This document shows, piece after piece, positions 34,055 through 42,874 of a stretch of 64,000 nucleotides of DNA. The translations under genes and the position numbers were made by a program. Each line of letters opens with the position of its first letter. Positions within the stretch are counted from its first letter, which is position 1. This DNA is from Nocardioides sp. (GTDB lineage: Bacteria > Actinomycetota > Actinomycetes > Propionibacteriales > Nocardioidaceae), in assembly GCF_025965415.1 (NCBI RefSeq), contig NZ_JAOPWY010000032.1, forward strand, positions 1 to 64,000, in the 5' to 3' direction. The notes under the pieces are model-generated. The model did not search any database. It was given only the letters and a program-made list of their open reading frames with translations, and was not told where the DNA came from.

Positions 34055-34939
34055 ATGGACATCACTCCGTGCACCACCGACGCGGACTACGAGGAGTGGC
34101 GGCAGGTGCGGATCGCGGTCCTGCCCTACGAGCGCTGCGACTCCGTCGAGGAGCTGCGCCGGCAGGACGAGAGCGAGACGCGGCTGATGCTGCTGGCCCG
34201 CGAGGGTGGCGTCGTCGTGGGCTCCGGGTTGGCCGACCGGTCGGACTCGGCGGCCATGGGGTCGCTCGCCCCGCGGGTCGTGGCCGAGCACCGGCGACGC
34301 GGCATCGGCACCGCACTGCTGCGACGGCTGGGTGAGCACCTGACCGGGCTCGACCTGCCCCGCGCGCGGGCCACGGTCGACGACGAGGAGTCGCTGGCGT
34401 TCGCGCACTCCTGCGGGTTCGAGGACACCGACCACGAGGTCGAGCAGACCCGTGCGGTGCAGGACGCCCCGCCGCCGGATCGCGCGCCCCACGGCATCGA
34501 GGTGGTGCTCGAGTCGCAGGTCCCGGGACTCTGGGCAGCCAGCCTCGACACCTTCGGACGCGAGGTGCTCGCCGACTTCGCGCTCTCCACGACGATCGAC
34601 GTCACGCCCGAGCGGTGGGTGACCTCGTGGCTCGGCGACCCGATGTTCCTGGCGGTCCACGACGGCCAGGTCGTCGGGTGCGCCGGGCTGATCGTCGACA
34701 CCGACGTGCCGGGCCGCGCCGAGAACGCGTTGACGGCTGTGCGCCGGGACTGGCGCGGCCGCGGCCTGGCCGTCCACCTCAAGCTCCGGACGCTTGCCTG
34801 GGCCCGCGATGCGGGGATCTCCGAGGTCTACACATGGACCCAGGACGGCAATGCCGCGATGCGCAGCCTCAACGAGCGCCTCGGGTACGCCACCACGCGT
34901 CGCAGCACGATGGTGGCGCGCGCACTCCCGCTGGACTAG
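34055..34939 (+). CDS. GNAT family N-acetyltransferase with two GNAT domains
   Basis: This 294-residue protein has two GNAT folds. The first has the acetyl-CoA loop VAEHRRRGIGTALLRRLGEH. The second has VRRDWRGRGLAVHLKLRTL and the end motif TWTQDGNAAMRSLNERLGY. Double-GNAT proteins acetylate small amines or antibiotics; the substrate is unknown. The next gene starts eleven bases downstream. Confidence 0.87.
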   Translation: MDITPCTTDADYEEWRQVRIAVLPYERCDSVEELRRQDESETRLMLLAREGGVVVGSGLADRSDSAAMGSLAPRVVAEHRRRGIGTALLRRLGEHLTGLDLPRARATVDDEESLAFAHSCGFEDTDHEVEQTRAVQDAPPPDRAPHGIEVVLESQVPGLWAASLDTFGREVLADFALSTTIDVTPERWVTSWLGDPMFLAVHDGQVVGCAGLIVDTDVPGRAENALTAVRRDWRGRGLAVHLKLRTLAWARDAGISEVYTWTQDGNAAMRSLNERLGYATTRRSTMVARALPLD

Positions 34940-34949
34940 CGTCGCCGAC

Positions 34950-36137
34950 GTGCGCCGCCACCTCCGCACCACCTCGTTGTCCCTGTCCCTCGCCGCCCTC
35001 GCGGGTGGCCTGCTCGCCGGCCTGCCGCCGTCGGTGGCCGACTCCGGCGGCGCGTCCGAGACCCGAGCCGGGACCCGTGCCGAATCAGGTGTCGAGGCCC
35101 GCGTCCCGCAGCTCCGCGTCAGGGCGGCCGCCCGCGGCCTGGAGCACCCGTGGGACGTCCAGCAGGGCCCCGGCGGACGGCTCGTCGTGACGGAGCGCGA
35201 CCGCGCCCGCATCGACGTCGTACGCAACGGCAGGCGGCGCACCCTCGCCCACCTGGCGAAGCTGGTGTGGGTCTCCGGCGAGACCGGGCTGATGTCGGTC
35301 GCCGTCGACACCGGCTCCCGCACGCTCTGGGCGTGCCACGGCGCCACCACCGACGGCGGCCACGAGGTGCGCGTGACGCGCTGGCGCGTCGACGCGACGT
35401 GGCGCCGGCTCTCCCACCGCACGGTCGTCCTCTCGGGCCTGCCGTCATCCTCCGGTCGGCACGGCGGCTGCCGCCTGCTGCTCGAGCGCGAGGGCGACGG
35501 CCTCGTCGTCGGCACCGGCGACGCGGCGATCGGCACCAACCCGCGTGACCTCGACTCGCTGGGCGGCAAGGTGCTGCGGGTCCACCGGCGCACGGGCGCG
35601 CCGATGCCCGACAACCCCTACGCCGACGCGTCGTCCGCCCGCCGTTTCGTGTGGACCTACGGCCACCGCAACGTGCAGGGCCTCGCCCAGCGCGCGGACG
35701 GGTCGCTCTGGTCGGTGGAGCACGGCAGCTACCGCGACGACGAGGTCAACCTCCTCGTGCCCGGTGGGGACTACGGCTGGAACCCGGTCCCGGGGTACGA
35801 CGAGTCGGTGCCGATGACCGACCAGGGCCTGCCCGGGGTGCAGCAGGAGGCCGCCTGGTCCTCCGGTGACCCGACGATCGCGACCTCGGGCGCGGCCTGG
35901 GTGCGCGGCTCCCAGTGGGGCAGCCTCGAGGGCACGCTCGCCGTCGCCGCCCTCAAGGGCTCGGAGGTGCTCTTCATGCGCTTCGACGCCGCCGGCGCCC
36001 TCGTCTCGGTGACCCGGCCCGCACGACTGCAACGCTTCGGCCGGCTGCGCTCGGTCACCTCGGCGCGCAACGGCGACCTGCTGCTGACGACCGACAACGG
36101 CACCGACGACCGGGTCCTGCGGGTCTCACCCCGATGA
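34950..36137 (+). CDS. secreted PQQ-dependent sugar dehydrogenase-like protein
   Basis: This 395-residue protein has a signal peptide (to about residue 30) and a six-bladed propeller of the soluble glucose dehydrogenase/aldose sugar dehydrogenase family. Motifs are LEHPWDVQQGPGGRLVVTER, ETGLMSVAVD, GHRNVQGLAQRADGSLWSVE and GGDYGWNPVPGYD. It would oxidise sugars outside the membrane if PQQ is available; no PQQ synthesis genes are in the window. The GTG at 34950 is chosen since it precedes the signal peptide. Confidence 0.87.
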   Translation: MRRHLRTTSLSLSLAALAGGLLAGLPPSVADSGGASETRAGTRAESGVEARVPQLRVRAAARGLEHPWDVQQGPGGRLVVTERDRARIDVVRNGRRRTLAHLAKLVWVSGETGLMSVAVDTGSRTLWACHGATTDGGHEVRVTRWRVDATWRRLSHRTVVLSGLPSSSGRHGGCRLLLEREGDGLVVGTGDAAIGTNPRDLDSLGGKVLRVHRRTGAPMPDNPYADASSARRFVWTYGHRNVQGLAQRADGSLWSVEHGSYRDDEVNLLVPGGDYGWNPVPGYDESVPMTDQGLPGVQQEAAWSSGDPTIATSGAAWVRGSQWGSLEGTLAVAALKGSEVLFMRFDAAGALVSVTRPARLQRFGRLRSVTSARNGDLLLTTDNGTDDRVLRVSPR

Positions 36138-36250
36138 CGGGAGGGTGCCGACGTGACCCTCGACACAGCGCCACGACCCCTGGTCGGCACTAGCCTGAGA
36201 CGTGGTCCGTGGACTCCACCAGGGAGCCGCGAGATGACGAGGAGCGACCC

Positions 36251-37114
36251 ATGTCAGGACAGCCCGAGGAGACGGCGCCCTACGGCTCCGGCCCCGCCGC
36301 CGCCCCGGCCCCGGCCCCGGCCAGGCGCGTACGCACCCATCACCTGCGGGAGATGAAGGAGCGCGGCGAGAAGATCACCATGCTCACGGCGTACGACATG
36401 TACACCGCCGCCACCTTCGACGAGGCCGGCATCGACCTCCTCCTGGTCGGTGACTCGGCGTCCAACTACGTCTTCGGCAACGAGACCTCGCTGCCCGTCA
36501 CGGTCGACGAGCTCCTCCCCCTGACGCGCGCCGTGGCGCGCTCGGCGAAGCGGGCGATGGTCGTCGGCGACCTCCCGTTCGGCAGCTACCAGGCCTCGCC
36601 CGAGCAGGGCTACCTCACCGCCGTGCGCTTCATGAAGGAGGCGGGCGCCCACGCCGTCAAGCTCGAGGGCGGCGCCGAGATGGTGCCCGTGATCGAGAAG
36701 TGCACGCAGGGCGGCATCCCCGTGATGGCGCACATCGGCTTCACGCCGCAGAGCGAGCACACCCTCGGCGGCTACCGCGTCCAGGGGCGCGGCGAGGCCA
36801 GCGACCGGATCGTCGCCGACGCGCTCGCGGTCCAGGAGGCCGGTGCGTTCGCCGTCGTCATGGAGATGGTGCCCGGCGACGTGGCCGAGCAGATCAGCAA
36901 GGAGCTCACCATCCCCACCATCGGCATCGGCGCCGGCGCCGGCTGCGACGGCCAGGTGCTGGTGTGGCAGGACGCCTTCGGGCTGCGCACCGGCAAGATG
37001 GCGCGCTTCGTCAAGCAGTACGCCGACGTGCACGCGGTCCTGCTCGACGCGGCCCGGGCGTACGCCGACGACGTCCGCGGCGGCACCTTCCCGGGCGCCG
37101 AGCACACGTTCTGA
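36251..37114 (+). CDS. panB: 3-methyl-2-oxobutanoate hydroxymethyltransferase PanB
   Basis: This 287-residue enzyme makes ketopantoate from 2-oxoisovalerate and methylene-tetrahydrofolate in the pantothenate pathway. Signatures are [44 protein letters not shown] and [21 protein letters not shown]. The ATG at 36251 has GAGGAG upstream. The first 35 residues, rich in Ala and Pro, are an extension typical of actinobacteria. Confidence 0.95.
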   Translation: MSGQPEETAPYGSGPAAAPAPAPARRVRTHHLREMKERGEKITMLTAYDMYTAATFDEAGIDLLLVGDSASNYVFGNETSLPVTVDELLPLTRAVARSAKRAMVVGDLPFGSYQASPEQGYLTAVRFMKEAGAHAVKLEGGAEMVPVIEKCTQGGIPVMAHIGFTPQSEHTLGGYRVQGRGEASDRIVADALAVQEAGAFAVVMEMVPGDVAEQISKELTIPTIGIGAGAGCDGQVLVWQDAFGLRTGKMARFVKQYADVHAVLLDAARAYADDVRGGTFPGAEHTF

Positions 37115-37124
37115 CGCCGCGCCG

Positions 37125-37403
37125 TCAGGTCCAGCCGAGGAACCTGGCGCCGCCCAGCACGGTCGCGATCCACACGAGGCCCAGCACCACCGGGACCATC
37201 GCGACGGTCCGCGGGCGGGTGGTGAACCACGCGATCGCGAGCAGCATCGCGGCCAGCCACAGCAGGGCCAGCAGCGTGATCGCCCACCACGGTGCACCGA
37301 CCGCGACCGGGGTGGCGCCGATCAGGAAGGCCGCGCACGCCAGGCCCACGAGGCCCACGAACGGCCACGGCGACAGGGGCTCGCGGACCGGGGGTTGACG
37401 CAC
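37125..37403 (-). CDS. small integral membrane protein
   Basis: This 92-residue protein has three predicted membrane segments (PFVGLVGLACAAFLIGATPV and two more). It is convergent with panB, whose stop lies ten bases away. Function is unknown. Confidence 0.6.
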   Translation of the reverse strand: MRQPPVREPLSPWPFVGLVGLACAAFLIGATPVAVGAPWWAITLLALLWLAAMLLAIAWFTTRPRTVAMVPVVLGLVWIATVLGGARFLGWT

Positions 37404-37477
37404 GCCGACACGCTAGCCGGTGACAACGGCACCGGGGCGGGGCAGGATCAGGCATCCACCGACGCGAGGAGTGAGCT

Positions 37478-38014
37478 GTGAGCGAGACCCCGGTCAAGAA
37501 GACGGCGGCCAAGAAGGCCCCCACCCAGAAGGCTCCCGCGAAGAAGGCGGCGGCCGCGAAGGCTCCCGCGAAGAAGACGACTGCCAAGAAGACGACCGCC
37601 AAGAAGTCCCCCACCACGAAGACGACCGCCACGAAGACGACGGCGAAGAAGACGACGGCGAAGCAGGCTCCCGCGAAGCGGACGACGGCCAGGCGGACGA
37701 CGCCCACCCGGACCGCACCCCCGGCCCCCAAGCCGGTGGCGACGGCGGCCCGGAAGTCGCCCACCGAGCGCGCCGTCGACGCCGGTGCCCAAGCCCTCAG
37801 CACCGCGGCACTCATCCAGAAGGTCGCCCAGGAGACGGCCGAGCGTGTCGCCGCCGAGACCGCGGCCCGCGTCAGCCAGCAGTACGAAGCGGCGATCGCC
37901 GAGCTCACCAAGAGCCTCGACAAGAACACCAAGCGGGCGCTGAAGAGCGTCCGCACCGCCGCCGACCTGGCTCAGTCGGTCTCGCCCCTCAAGGGCAAGA
38001 AGCGGAGGAAGTGA
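37478..38014 (+). CDS. histone H1-like lysine/alanine-rich nucleoid protein
   Basis: This 178-residue protein starts with GTG after GAGGAG. Residues about 6-80 are a tract of AKK, AKKTT and APAKK motifs, as in eukaryotic histone H1 tails and actinobacterial nucleoid proteins. Residues about 90-178 form an amphipathic helical domain (ALIQKVAQETAERVAAETAA) ending in basic residues. Likely binds DNA without sequence preference and compacts it. The stop abuts the convergent gene (TGATCA). Confidence 0.8.
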   Translation: MSETPVKKTAAKKAPTQKAPAKKAAAAKAPAKKTTAKKTTAKKSPTTKTTATKTTAKKTTAKQAPAKRTTARRTTPTRTAPPAPKPVATAARKSPTERAVDAGAQALSTAALIQKVAQETAERVAAETAARVSQQYEAAIAELTKSLDKNTKRALKSVRTAADLAQSVSPLKGKKRRK

Positions 38015-38239
38015 TCAGCTGTCGGGCGTGCCGTCGGTGAGGCCGTCGCCCGAGCCGGAGCCGTCGTCGTTCCAGGCCGGGTCGTTGTCCCAGGCCTCGT
38101 TGCGCTCCTGCACCTTCTCCAGCGCGCGGGAGGCCTCCTCCGACGAGGCGTAGGGGCCGAGCCGGTCGGCGTTCTTGCAGCCGTCGGTGCCCTCGACCGT
38201 GTGGTGCTTCAGGCAGAACCAGTATTCGTTCTCGCTCAT
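38015..38239 (-). CDS. small SPOR-like protein
   Basis: This 74-residue protein reads [20 protein letters not shown], then [20 protein letters not shown]. The LGPYAS..EA.RAL pattern is that of short SPOR-type proteins annotated in actinomycetes; the tail is acidic. No signal peptide. Function is unknown. Confidence 0.75.
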   Translation of the reverse strand: MSENEYWFCLKHHTVEGTDGCKNADRLGPYASSEEASRALEKVQERNEAWDNDPAWNDDGSGSGDGLTDGTPDS

Positions 38240-38262
38240 ACCTCGAAACTACACTCGCGCAC

Positions 38263-39111
38263 GTGTCTGCCGTCGCCCCTGCCCTGATCTCCCCGCGGCG
38301 CGTCGTGCCCGCGCACGTCGTCCGCCCCGAGTACGTCGACCGACCGGCGCCGCAGCGCTTCACCGGCGAGGAGGTCAAGGACGCCGAGACGATCGCCCGG
38401 ATGCGGGTCGCCGGCCGGCTGGCCGCCCAGGCCCGTGAGCTGGTCGGTTCGCACGTGGTGCCCGGCGTGACCACCGACGAGCTCGACCGGATCGGCCACG
38501 AGTTCCTGTGCGACCACGGCGCATACCCCTCGACCCTGGGCTACCGCGGCTTCCCCAAGTCGCTGTGCTCGAGCGTCAACGAGGTCATCTGCCACGGCAT
38601 CCCGGACTCCCGCGTGGTCGAGGACGGCGACATCGTCAACATCGACATCACCGCCTTCATCGATGGCGTCCACGGCGACACCAACGCCACCTTCCTCGCC
38701 GGCGAGGTCGACGAGGAGTCGCGCCTGCTCGTCGAGCGCACCCGCGAGTCCCTCGACCGAGCCATCAAGGCGGTCAAGCCGGGCCGCCGGGTCAACATCA
38801 TCGGCCGGGTGATCGAGGCCTACGCGCGGCGCTTCGGCTACGGCGTGGTCCGCGACTTCACCGGCCACGGCATCGGCACGTCGTTCCACTCCGGCCTGAT
38901 CATCCCCCACTACGACGACGAGCGCTTCGACGACGAGATCCGCGTCGGGATGACCTTCACCATCGAGCCGATGCTCAACCTCGGCACCCCCGACTACGAC
39001 ATGTGGGACGACGGCTGGACCGTCGTGACGAAGGACCGCCGGCGCTCCGCGCAGTTCGAGCACACCCTGCTCGTCACCGAGACCGGCGCCGAGGTCCTCA
39101 CCCACCCCTGA
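38263..39111 (+). CDS. map: type I methionine aminopeptidase
   Basis: This 282-residue enzyme removes the N-terminal Met from new proteins. Metal ligands lie in the motifs [11 protein letters not shown] and GDTNATF (two Asp), [11 protein letters not shown] (His), FTIEPML (Glu) and [10 protein letters not shown] (Glu). An N-terminal extension of about 40 residues matches the actinobacterial MapB type. GTG start. It lies just upstream of rnpB. Confidence 0.95.
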   Translation: MSAVAPALISPRRVVPAHVVRPEYVDRPAPQRFTGEEVKDAETIARMRVAGRLAAQARELVGSHVVPGVTTDELDRIGHEFLCDHGAYPSTLGYRGFPKSLCSSVNEVICHGIPDSRVVEDGDIVNIDITAFIDGVHGDTNATFLAGEVDEESRLLVERTRESLDRAIKAVKPGRRVNIIGRVIEAYARRFGYGVVRDFTGHGIGTSFHSGLIIPHYDDERFDDEIRVGMTFTIEPMLNLGTPDYDMWDDGWTVVTKDRRRSAQFEHTLLVTETGAEVLTHP

Positions 39112-39216
39112 CCGGGACACACACCCGATCGGCATCCCGGCCCGCTGCGTCTACCTCCACCCCAGGTCGACGCGCGGATCGCGTGGGTCGGCCCCGGCAG
39201 CGCTAGGCTTCCGTCC

Positions 39217-39616
39217 CGAGTGGGTCGGCCGGGCGGCCGCGGTCCGCCGTCCTGGGCTTCGGCTCTGGGCGGCTGGTCGAGGAAGGTCCGGGCTCCACAG
39301 GGCAGGGTGGTGGCCAACAGCCACCCGGGGAAACCCGCGGGACAGTGCCACAGAGAACAGACCGCCTCTCCCTCACGGGAGCGGTAAGGGTGAAACGGTG
39401 GTGCAAGAGACCACCAGTGCGCCGGGCGACCGGCGCAGCTAGGCAAACCCCACCCGGAGCAAGATCAGACAGGATGCGTTCGAGGGCGGCCCGCCCGAGC
39501 ATCCGGGTAGATCGCACCAGGCGGCCGGCAACGGTCGTCGCAGATGGATGGTCGCCCCCGCGCCTGAGCTACTTTTCAGGTGAGGGACAGAACCCGGCCT
39601 ACAGGCCGACCCACTC
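39217..39616 (+). ncRNA. rnpB: RNase P RNA (bacterial class A)
   Basis: About 400 bases that begin with GAGTGGGTCGGCC and end with the complementary GGCCGACCCACTC, forming the terminal P1 stem. Conserved cores are visible: GAGGAAGGTCCGGGCTCC at 39279-39296, CCACAGAGAACAGACC in the middle, and ACAGAACCCGGCCTACAGG near the 3' end. It cleaves the leader from precursor tRNAs together with RnpA. The 3' end is the integration site of the element that follows and remains complete after insertion. TAGGCT at 39204-39209 is a candidate -10. Confidence 0.96.
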
Positions 39617-39618
39617 CC
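39593..39618 (+). other. attL core, 26-bp repeat
   Basis: This copy forms the last bases of rnpB (from CCCGGCCTACAGG on). It is identical over 26 bases to the copy at 48362-48387, while the bases on both sides differ. It starts 29 bases before the integrase stop codon. Confidence 0.93.
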
Positions 39619-39646
39619 AACAAGCCTCTGACCTGCACCGGAGCCA

Positions 39647-40759
39647 TCAGACGGCCCCGCCAGTCCGCACAGAGTCCGCACGAGCGCCGAGAACGGCGTC
39701 AACGGCGTCCCTGGTGCGGTCGTCAGAGTCCGGCCAGAGGTGCGAGTAGGTGTCCAGCGTCTCCGCGGCCGAGGCGTGCCCCAGCCGCGCCTGGACCGTC
39801 TTCACGGACTCGCCGTGGCGGATCAAGAGCGAGGCGTAGTAGTGCCGCAGCGCGTGCAGGCCCTGACCGGCTGGGATGCCCGCTGCTCGAGCCGCTGGGC
39901 GCCACTGGTGGCCGAACGCCTGCCGAGAGATCGGGAGACCAGAGAGCGTGAACAGCAGGCCACCCGGTTCGACGTCGTACGCCGCCAGGTGTTGCTGCAG
40001 CGCCTCGAGCACGACGTTCGGAACCGGGATGGTCCGGTAGCTCGCCTCCGTCTTCGGAGGGCCCCACACGGGGGTCGTGCCGGTACCGACCAGCTGGCGA
40101 TCGATGGTCACCTCACGGCGCAGGAAGTGCACCCGGTCGAGCGTCAGGCCGCGCAGCTCCCCGCCACGCACCCCGGTCCCGGCTGCGAACGTCACGAGCG
40201 CCCGGAGCTCGGCCGGCATGGCCGCCGTCAACGTCTCGACCTGGTCTGTCATGATCGGGACGACCTTCGACCGCTCACGCTTCGGCAGCCGCGTGCCCTC
40301 GCACGGGTTGGCCGGGATGCGGCGGTCGCGCACGGCGGCCTTGAAGACCGACGACACGATCGAGTGCACGACGGACACGGTTGACGGCGCCAGAGGGCGC
40401 TGGTCCGCTCCCCCGACACTGAGCCGCTTCACCCACGCCTGGACCTCGCTGGGCAGGATCGTGGACAGCGGCCGGTCGCCGAGAGTCGGGTAGGCGTGCC
40501 GGCGCAGCATCGTCTCGACGTGCGCCTGGCTCGAGGGACGGTGCACCTGCGCGTCGCGCCACTTCTCGGCGTACTCACGGAAGGTCATGCGACCGGCGTT
40601 GGGGTCGACGTACTGTCCGGTGACGACGGACGTGGTGACTTCGTCGAGCCACCGCTGGGCATCGACCTTCCGGGGGAAGTGCTTGGAGTGTTCACGACCG
40701 GCGGAGTCCCTGTAGCGAGCCCTCCACTGGCCATTCGGGCGCTTGGCGACACTGGCCAT
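39647..40759 (-). CDS. tyrosine-type site-specific integrase
   Basis: This 370-residue recombinase has an N-terminal AP2-like arm-binding domain (RYRDSAGREHSKHF), a SAM-like core-binding domain and a catalytic domain. The catalytic residues are Arg in GVRGGELRGL, His-x-x-Arg in LHALRHYYAS, His in LGHASAAET and the Tyr in DTYSHLWP. It integrates the element at the rnpB 3' end. The ATG at 40759 overlaps the upstream stop by one base, which decides the start; the longer reading is in the neighbouring gene. GC content is slightly lower than in host genes. Confidence 0.95.
   Translation of the reverse strand: MASVAKRPNGQWRARYRDSAGREHSKHFPRKVDAQRWLDEVTTSVVTGQYVDPNAGRMTFREYAEKWRDAQVHRPSSQAHVETMLRRHAYPTLGDRPLSTILPSEVQAWVKRLSVGGADQRPLAPSTVSVVHSIVSSVFKAAVRDRRIPANPCEGTRLPKRERSKVVPIMTDQVETLTAAMPAELRALVTFAAGTGVRGGELRGLTLDRVHFLRREVTIDRQLVGTGTTPVWGPPKTEASYRTIPVPNVVLEALQQHLAAYDVEPGGLLFTLSGLPISRQAFGHQWRPAARAAGIPAGQGLHALRHYYASLLIRHGESVKTVQARLGHASAAETLDTYSHLWPDSDDRTRDAVDAVLGARADSVRTGGAV
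39663..39680 (+). promoter_or_regulatory. paired arm-type sites, left end
   Basis: GTCCGCA occurs at 39663-39669 and 39674-39680 in direct orientation, period 11. The same pair with the same period lies near the right end (48237-48254). They are the likely integrase or excisionase arm sites. They lie inside the last codons of the integrase gene. Confidence 0.6.
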
Positions 40760-41385
40760 CAGACGATCCTTCCCTTGCTCTTGGCAGGCAGCATGAGGCC
40801 GCGCTTGCGCGCCTTGTAGATCCACGACTGCGCGGTCTTCTTGGTGACGCCTGCCAGATCCGCGATCGTCACGGCCGGCGGCAGGCCTCGAGCGATGGCT
40901 GCGTCGTACGCCTTGCCGACGTCCGAAAGAAACCCATCCGTCAGCCCAGCCTCAGGTGCTTGCAGACGCAGCGGTGGCAAGACGAGCTCCGTAGGAGCTG
41001 CGTTGCGCGACCGGTCTCCCATTCTTGGCTGGCGGATGTCTGACTTCGGGTACTGGGCAAACCACGACAGCGCGACCCAGTTGTGGATGGTGGCCTGCCG
41101 ATCTCCCCAGGTTGTTCCGAAGTGCGACGCCAGCCGGCTCAGATCTGGGCCTGCCACTCCGCGGCGTGCCTTGCTCGACCAGGTTGAGAGCCACTGCTCC
41201 AGCACGGCCAGCGGAAAACGGCGGATCGCGCCGGGCTGGATCGCCTCGCCCCTGCCGTCGATATAGATCTCAGTGACCCGGTCTATCCCGTCAACATCCG
41301 ACAATCGCACATAGGTGCGACCAGGAAGACCAAGGTCGTCGTCCTCGACCTCGACCCAACCTCCGTTGCCTTCGCTCGCTCGCAA
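40759..41385 (-). CDS. putative regulator of the element (integrase-linked)
   Basis: This 208-residue protein has a C-terminal helix-turn-helix (PAVTIADLAGVTKKTAQSWI, near residue 175) and an N-terminal part with YVRLSDVDGI. Genes of this type often sit between integrase and the divergent early genes of actinobacterial elements. It may be the repressor or the integrase activator. The start is a TTG at 41385, directly beside the first GGTAGTAC motif, so autoregulation is likely. Translationally coupled to the integrase gene. Confidence 0.7.
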   Translation of the reverse strand: MRASEGNGGWVEVEDDDLGLPGRTYVRLSDVDGIDRVTEIYIDGRGEAIQPGAIRRFPLAVLEQWLSTWSSKARRGVAGPDLSRLASHFGTTWGDRQATIHNWVALSWFAQYPKSDIRQPRMGDRSRNAAPTELVLPPLRLQAPEAGLTDGFLSDVGKAYDAAIARGLPPAVTIADLAGVTKKTAQSWIYKARKRGLMLPAKSKGRIV

Positions 41386-41475
41386 GGTAGTACTTCCTTC
41401 GCCGTCGGTGGTACTTCCAACTATGTACCTCGCGGCCAGAGTAGTCCACGGTGGTAGTACCTGACAAGTACTACC
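41386..41475. promoter_or_regulatory. divergent control region with GGTAGTAC motifs
   Basis: Three copies of GGTRGTAC (41386-41393, 41407-41414, 41453-41460) and one inverted copy (GTACTACC, 41468-41475) lie between the divergent regulator and alpA-like genes. The last two form an 8-bp perfect inverted repeat with a 7-base spacer. This is the probable lysogeny or induction switch of the element. Confidence 0.65.
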
Positions 41476-41486
41476 CGGGAGCGAAG

Positions 41487-41678
41487 ATGCCTGATTACAT
41501 GACCACCACCGAGGTCGCTGACCTGCTGCGCACCCCAGTCGAGACTGTTCGCTACTGGAGGCACGTCAGCAAGGGCCCCAAGTCCTTCAAGGTGGGCCGT
41601 CGCGTGCTCTACGCCCGCGAGGACGTCGAGGCCTTCCTCGCCGAGGCGCGAACCGGCGTCGGCCCGGACGCAGTCTGA
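41487..41678 (+). CDS. AlpA-like excisionase/regulator
   Basis: This 63-residue protein is a single MerR-like HTH: MTTTEVADLLRTPVETVRYW, then KSFKVGRRVLYAREDVEAFL. AlpA-type proteins regulate excision and early genes in satellites and prophages. The ATG at 41487 follows GGGAG. The next gene's ATG overlaps its stop by one base (TGATG). Confidence 0.85.
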   Translation: MPDYMTTTEVADLLRTPVETVRYWRHVSKGPKSFKVGRRVLYAREDVEAFLAEARTGVGPDAV

Positions 41679-41953
41679 TGGGCCGCCGGGTGCTCGAGGT
41701 CGAGTTCGCCGGCGTTGGCTCCCTGGTCCGGGGCTACGGCTCCCGCGACATCGTCATCTCCGTGACCGGTCGAGCGCCGCTCTGGTCCTCCGTTCGCCGT
41801 GGCTGGAGCCTGCAAGAGTCATCTGCTAGGGACGTCGTCGCGGCAGCCGAGGCGCTGAACTACGACGTCGTCATCACCGGTCGACGCGCTGTGGAGCGGA
41901 ACCCGGCCAACACCCCGCGGGCGGCTGCACCTGACCCGGGCGGTCTCTGGTGA
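41678..41953 (+). CDS. hypothetical element protein (91 residues)
   Basis: It is in the early operon, coupled by stop-start overlap with alpA and with the next gene (GTGA). The sequence has a strand-rich N half (VEFAGVGSLVRGYGSRDIVI) and a helical segment. No family recognised. Confidence 0.6.
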   Translation: MGRRVLEVEFAGVGSLVRGYGSRDIVISVTGRAPLWSSVRRGWSLQESSARDVVAAAEALNYDVVITGRRAVERNPANTPRAAAPDPGGLW

Positions 41954-42180
41954 CCCCGGAGAAGATCGATCGGATCGCCCAGCTGCTCATCATCGATCTG
42001 CTACTCCAGGGCTCGGCCCGGTACTGGCTCAAGCGCGCGGACGACTTCGCCGCGGTGGGCACGCCGGCCTGCGACGAGATCGCCCGGGCGTGCCGCAACA
42101 AGGCCGTGATGTGCCGCTCGGAGGACGAGCGGAACGAATGGGTCGAGCTGCTGGCCCTCGAGCTGGGTGACGTCGCATGA
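41950..42180 (+). CDS. hypothetical element protein (76 residues)
   Basis: A short, largely helical protein (IAQLLIIDLLLQGSARYWL) that starts at GTG overlapping the previous stop and ends with ATGA overlapping the next start. This tight coupling supports that it is translated. No family recognised. Confidence 0.6.
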   Translation: MTPEKIDRIAQLLIIDLLLQGSARYWLKRADDFAAVGTPACDEIARACRNKAVMCRSEDERNEWVELLALELGDVA

Positions 42181-42629
42181 CCTGGACCAAGACTGGCGAT
42201 GAGTTCGCCGACGACTGCGCCAACGTCGACCTGTCAGACGCTGCCTACCGCACACACCACGAGGCGATCAGCTGGCTCTACCGAGTGGAGCGGATCGACT
42301 GCCGGGTTCCCACTCGGCTGGTGCCCAGGTTCGCCGGCTCACCCCACGTCGAGCTCGCGATCCAAGAGCTGGTGAACCACGGATGGTGGCGGATCAACCA
42401 GCAGGACTACGAGATCGTCCACCACTCCGACGTCATCCGCAGTTCGATCGTGGCACAGCAGAACAACCGCGCCAAGAACAAGCGGAACCAGGCTGCCTAC
42501 CGTGCTCGAGCCAAGCCATCTGTAAGCGATGACGTAACCGGTTACCCAGACAGACAGACAGACAAACAGGCAGCTACGACGGAGGCACCAACAACCGGGT
42601 GGCCGGACACGATGGAGGTCACGCCATGA
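42177..42629 (+). CDS. putative replication initiation or DNA-binding protein of the element
   Basis: This 150-residue protein has a winged-helix-like N-terminal half (LSDAAYRTHHEAISWLYRVE, IQELVNHGWWRIN). A basic stretch (QQNNRAKNKRNQAAYRARAK) and a flexible tail follow. The pattern is common in short replication-module proteins of actinophages. A CAGA tetranucleotide run encodes DRQTDKQ near the end. Function is inferred from pattern and place; no helicase or primase motif is present. Confidence 0.55.
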   Translation: MTWTKTGDEFADDCANVDLSDAAYRTHHEAISWLYRVERIDCRVPTRLVPRFAGSPHVELAIQELVNHGWWRINQQDYEIVHHSDVIRSSIVAQQNNRAKNKRNQAAYRARAKPSVSDDVTGYPDRQTDKQAATTEAPTTGWPDTMEVTP

Positions 42630-42874
42630 CGATCACTACGCGCTGCGAGCACTGCCACTCGCCGGCCGTCGAGCACGCCGGCATCGTGCGAGTCGTGCAC
42701 CTGAGCTGGTGCCCGAGGGCACCGCGTTCGGTCTCCATACCGCTGCTCCCCCCCGGGGAGGGGCCAGCACGTCCAGACGCTGGCCCATCCACCCCAGCTC
42801 CAAACTCCGCATCTCTCTCTCCGCACCCCCCCCTCCCCCTCCCCCTCCCAGCGAGAGGCGAGGTGCTGGCATGA
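42626..42874 (+). CDS. small zinc-ribbon-like protein with a repeat-derived tail
   Basis: This 82-residue frame has a Cys/His N-terminal part (TRCEHCHSPAVEHAG, SWCPRAPRS) that could bind zinc. The C-terminal 45 residues are encoded by repeat A and are low-complexity Pro. The original protein was probably about 36 residues longer at most, or ended differently before the repeat arrived. Coupled to its neighbours by ATGA overlaps at both ends. Confidence 0.5.
   Translation: MTITTRCEHCHSPAVEHAGIVRVVHLSWCPRAPRSVSIPLLPPGEGPARPDAGPSTPAPNSASLSPHPPLPLPLPARGEVLA
42748..42830 (+). repeat. element repeat A (about 85 bp)
   Basis: A C-tract/G-tract (CCCCCCCGGGGAGGGG) is followed by a hairpin (GGGCCAGC paired to GCTGGCCC around ACGTCCAGAC). 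The core TCCACCCCAGCTC lies at 42788-42800, with a pyrimidine tail ATCTCTCTCTCCGC. It shares its layout with repeats B and C. Confidence 0.75.

Noticed and set aside
39217-39616. Short open frames inside rnpB
   Set aside because: The sequence is fully explained by RNase P RNA with its conserved cores and terminal stem.
42541-42580. CAGA repeat run as a regulatory repeat
   Set aside because: Only about four units, inside a coding frame, and without any second copy nearby.
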